A stretch of DNA of 7,738 bases from the NCBI GenBank assembly GCA_009774215.1, contig VSNH01000146.1, positions 1 to 7,738 of the forward strand, given 5' to 3'. The first letter of the stretch is position 1, and every line of letters starts with the position of its first letter. This DNA comes from Lachnospiraceae bacterium. Its GTDB lineage: Bacteria; Bacillota; Clostridia; Lachnospirales; Lachnospiraceae. Both the position numbers and the translations under genes were made by a program. Below are positions 6,751 through 7,738 of the stretch, one piece after another. A model generated the notes under the pieces. That model was given only the letters and a program-made list of their open reading frames with translations, made no database searches and was not told where the DNA came from.

Positions 6751-6804
6751 GGGAAAGGGATTAGGTTGGGATGCATAATAGGCATACGATTTAATCCTTT
6801 TTTC
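6751..6804 (+). terminator. Possible intrinsic terminator after ilvE
   Basis: GGGAAAGGGATTA (6751-6763) can pair with the segment 6792-6804, which reads TAATCC followed by six T and C, using several G-U pairs. An inner ATGC/GCAT stem (6771-6774 with 6782-6785) shortens the loop. The T-run at 6798-6803 gives a terminator-like profile about 100 bases after the ilvE stop. The stem is AU/GU-rich and the loop large, so efficiency is doubtful. If it works, the following PHP gene would be silent unless it has a promoter inside. Confidence 0.35.
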
Positions 6805-6809
6805 AAGTC

Positions 6810-7496
6810 ATGAGGCAGAGAAGCACGGGGGAGGAGATGGCGAGAGCCTGTAAGGAGTATGGGTATACCGGTATTTTTGTGACAGACCATAATTGGGGCG
6901 GAAACACCTGCGTGGATAGAGGGTTGCCCTGGGAGGAGTGGGTAGATTGCTTCTGTCTCGGCTATGAGCACGCGAAGGCTGAGGGAGATCAAATCGGGCT
7001 GGACGTCTTTTTCGGCTACGAGGCAGGCTATGACGCCACGGAATTTCTGTTGTACGGCATCGATAAGGCGTGGATGAAGGCGCACCCGGAGCTTCGCCAT
7101 ATAACGGTGGAAGAGCAGTACGGACTGGTGCACGAGGCGGGAGGCTTGGTGATGCATGCCCACCCTTACAGGGAGGAGGCTTATATTCCGGAGGTGCGTC
7201 TCTTTCCGGACTTTGTGGACGGCGTGGAGGGAATCAATGCCGCGCATCATTGGTATTCCGGGACACTGAGGGATAAGACCGTGTTTGACAGAAAAGCCGT
7301 CGCCTATGCGCGGGCGCACGGGTTTCCCTTGAGCGCAGGTTCTGATATTCATTCTACAGATTTGTTTGGCGGCGGCATGGCTTTTCGCAGGAAGCTGCGC
7401 TCCGGGGCGGATTATGCGCGGGCAATTTTGGGCGGCGAGGATTATGTGATGACGGACGGGAAAGTGTGGTATGATAGGAAGGGAAATGTTATTTGA
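6810..7496 (+). CDS. PHP-domain metal-dependent hydrolase, 5'-truncated (possible pseudogene)
   Basis: The protein belongs to the PHP (polymerase and histidinol phosphatase) superfamily, metal-dependent phosphoesterases. Present ligands are D26-H27 in FVTDHNWGG, E71 in GYEAGYD, H116 and H118 in MHAHPYR, and D179-x-H181 in GSDIHS. The usual N-terminal strand with the HxH motif, expected about 15-20 residues before the RSTGEEM segment (4-10), is absent: an in-frame stop lies at 6792-6794 and no HxH codes in any frame nearby. The ATG at 6810 has no Shine-Dalgarno site. An in-frame ATG at 6837 has GGGGGAGGAG directly against it, closer than usual. The rest of the frame is intact to 228 aa and ends cleanly, so the loss is recent or the shortened form is tolerated. 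Without HxH, catalysis is probably impaired. Substrate unknown. Confidence 0.8.
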   Translation: MRQRSTGEEMARACKEYGYTGIFVTDHNWGGNTCVDRGLPWEEWVDCFCLGYEHAKAEGDQIGLDVFFGYEAGYDATEFLLYGIDKAWMKAHPELRHITVEEQYGLVHEAGGLVMHAHPYREEAYIPEVRLFPDFVDGVEGINAAHHWYSGTLRDKTVFDRKAVAYARAHGFPLSAGSDIHSTDLFGGGMAFRRKLRSGADYARAILGGEDYVMTDGKVWYDRKGNVI

Positions 7497-7600
7497 ATAG
7501 GTTGAGATTGTGCAAATAGCATAATGGGCGCAGACGCGCTTGCGTTCCGCTCCGAGCGTAACAGGCGCTGAACTCGTGAAAAACCTCGTTAAGCGCTGAC

Positions 7601-7625
7601 CGTTTTAATCCAAAGGATTTAAACG
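7601..7625 (+). terminator. Hairpin, possible terminator of the PHP gene
   Basis: CGTTTTAATCC (7601-7611) and GGATTTAAACG (7615-7625) form an 11-bp stem with one T-T mismatch around AAA. No T-run follows directly, so termination on the + strand is uncertain. Confidence 0.35.
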
Positions 7626-7641
7626 CCTACAAGGGTCTGCT

Positions 7642-7647
7642 TATAAT
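7642..7647 (+). promoter_or_regulatory. Candidate -10 box (TATAAT)
   Basis: A perfect TATAAT with TG four bases upstream. The hexamer at the right distance upstream, TTAAAC (7619-7624, spacing 17), matches only half of the -35 consensus. It could start transcription near 7654 towards the small ORF at 7681 or a gene beyond the window. Confidence 0.35.
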
Positions 7648-7680
7648 TATACCATTCACACAATAATATACTGTATAGAA

Positions 7681-7734
7681 ATGAATTTTGCATTTTTTGG
7701 ATTTGCCTTAGCTTTTTTGGCTTTTTTGGTTTAA
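7681..7734 (+). CDS. Micro-ORF for a 17-residue hydrophobic peptide
   Basis: ATG to TAA encodes 17 residues, almost all Phe, Leu, Ala, Val or Gly (starts MNFAFFGF, ends AFLAFLV), enough for one short membrane helix. It contains three runs of six T, two in a tandem CTTTTTTGG repeat (7712-7729). No Shine-Dalgarno site precedes it; a TATACT and a TATAAT lie 9 and 34 bases upstream. It may be a small membrane peptide, the 5' end of a longer membrane-anchored protein disrupted by a homopolymer frameshift, or chance in AT-rich DNA. Confidence 0.3.
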   Translation: MNFAFFGFALAFLAFLV

Positions 7735-7738
7735 TATG

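Larger units (their letters stand above)
7497..7680. other. Structured intergenic region after the PHP gene
   Basis: No long ORF is present. GCAGAC (7530-7535) and GTCTGC (7635-7640) bracket a segment rich in imperfect inverted repeats, including GCGCT/AGCGC arms near 7565 and 7592. On the minus strand it reads as a GC-rich leader containing CGAGG, CACGAG and GGAGCGGAA blocks, loosely like the folA leader. It may be another copy of an intergenic repeat family, opposite in orientation. This is tentative. Confidence 0.35.

Noticed and set aside
6782..6811. Frame-2 reading Tyr-Asp-Leu-Ile-Leu-Phe-Ser-Ser just before the PHP frame, resembling a decayed YDLHLHTS
   Set aside because: Both histidines would need two changes each, two stops lie directly upstream, and the spacing implies an extra deletion. 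Suggestive, but within chance for a search over three frames.
7497..7738. CRISPR array or leader
   Set aside because: The T-rich tandem repeats are 9 bases long and adjacent, without spacers; no repeat-spacer periodicity is present.
1..7738. A defence, secretion or biosynthetic system spanning the window
   Set aside because: The genes are housekeeping or single regulators with no co-directional accessory cassette, and no transposase, integrase, toxin-antitoxin or effector gene was found.

Overview
The window looks like chromosomal DNA of a mid-GC Firmicute, most likely a gut-type Lachnospiraceae (Clostridium cluster XIVa). This rests on the style of the proteins: a Clostridia-type IlvE, a DHFR whose conserved Trp is replaced, a soluble hybrid kinase with an HPt and a C-terminal helical tail, and purine-rich Shine-Dalgarno sites. 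It is an inference from family recognition, not a database match. All recognisable genes lie on the + strand.

Layout. 1-138: possible tail of an upstream gene, then a short leader. 139-1740: metallo-beta-lactamase/beta-CASP hydrolase of the RNA-processing type. 1733-1795: two back-to-back hairpins, the first overlapping the stop codon. 1884-2732: thymidylate synthase (thyA, GTG start). 2729-2856: a 128-bp MITE-like element with 20-bp terminal inverted repeats, sitting exactly on the thyA stop codon. 2857-3001: a structured GC-rich leader. 3012-3503: dihydrofolate reductase (folA). 3574-5538: hybrid sensor kinase (HisKA-HATPase-REC-HPt) with no membrane segment. 5545-5572: a good sigma-A promoter. 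5623-6648: branched-chain aminotransferase (ilvE). 6810-7496: PHP-domain metal hydrolase whose first metal motif (HxH) is missing, so 5'-truncated. 7497-7738: an AT-richer, structured intergenic stretch ending in a tiny hydrophobic ORF.

How the genes work together. thyA and folA form a metabolic pair: ThyA makes dTMP and dihydrofolate from dUMP and methylene-THF, and FolA reduces dihydrofolate back to THF. IlvE has its own promoter and is a housekeeping amino-acid enzyme. The beta-CASP protein, the kinase and the PHP protein have no evident functional tie to their neighbours.

I see no convincing novel defence or multi-gene system. The items most worth a second look are non-coding or degenerative: the inverted-repeat element at the thyA stop, a diverged CTAG-N8-CGAGGGAAAC leader motif present at least twice, the decapitated PHP gene, and the structured tail region with its micro-ORF.
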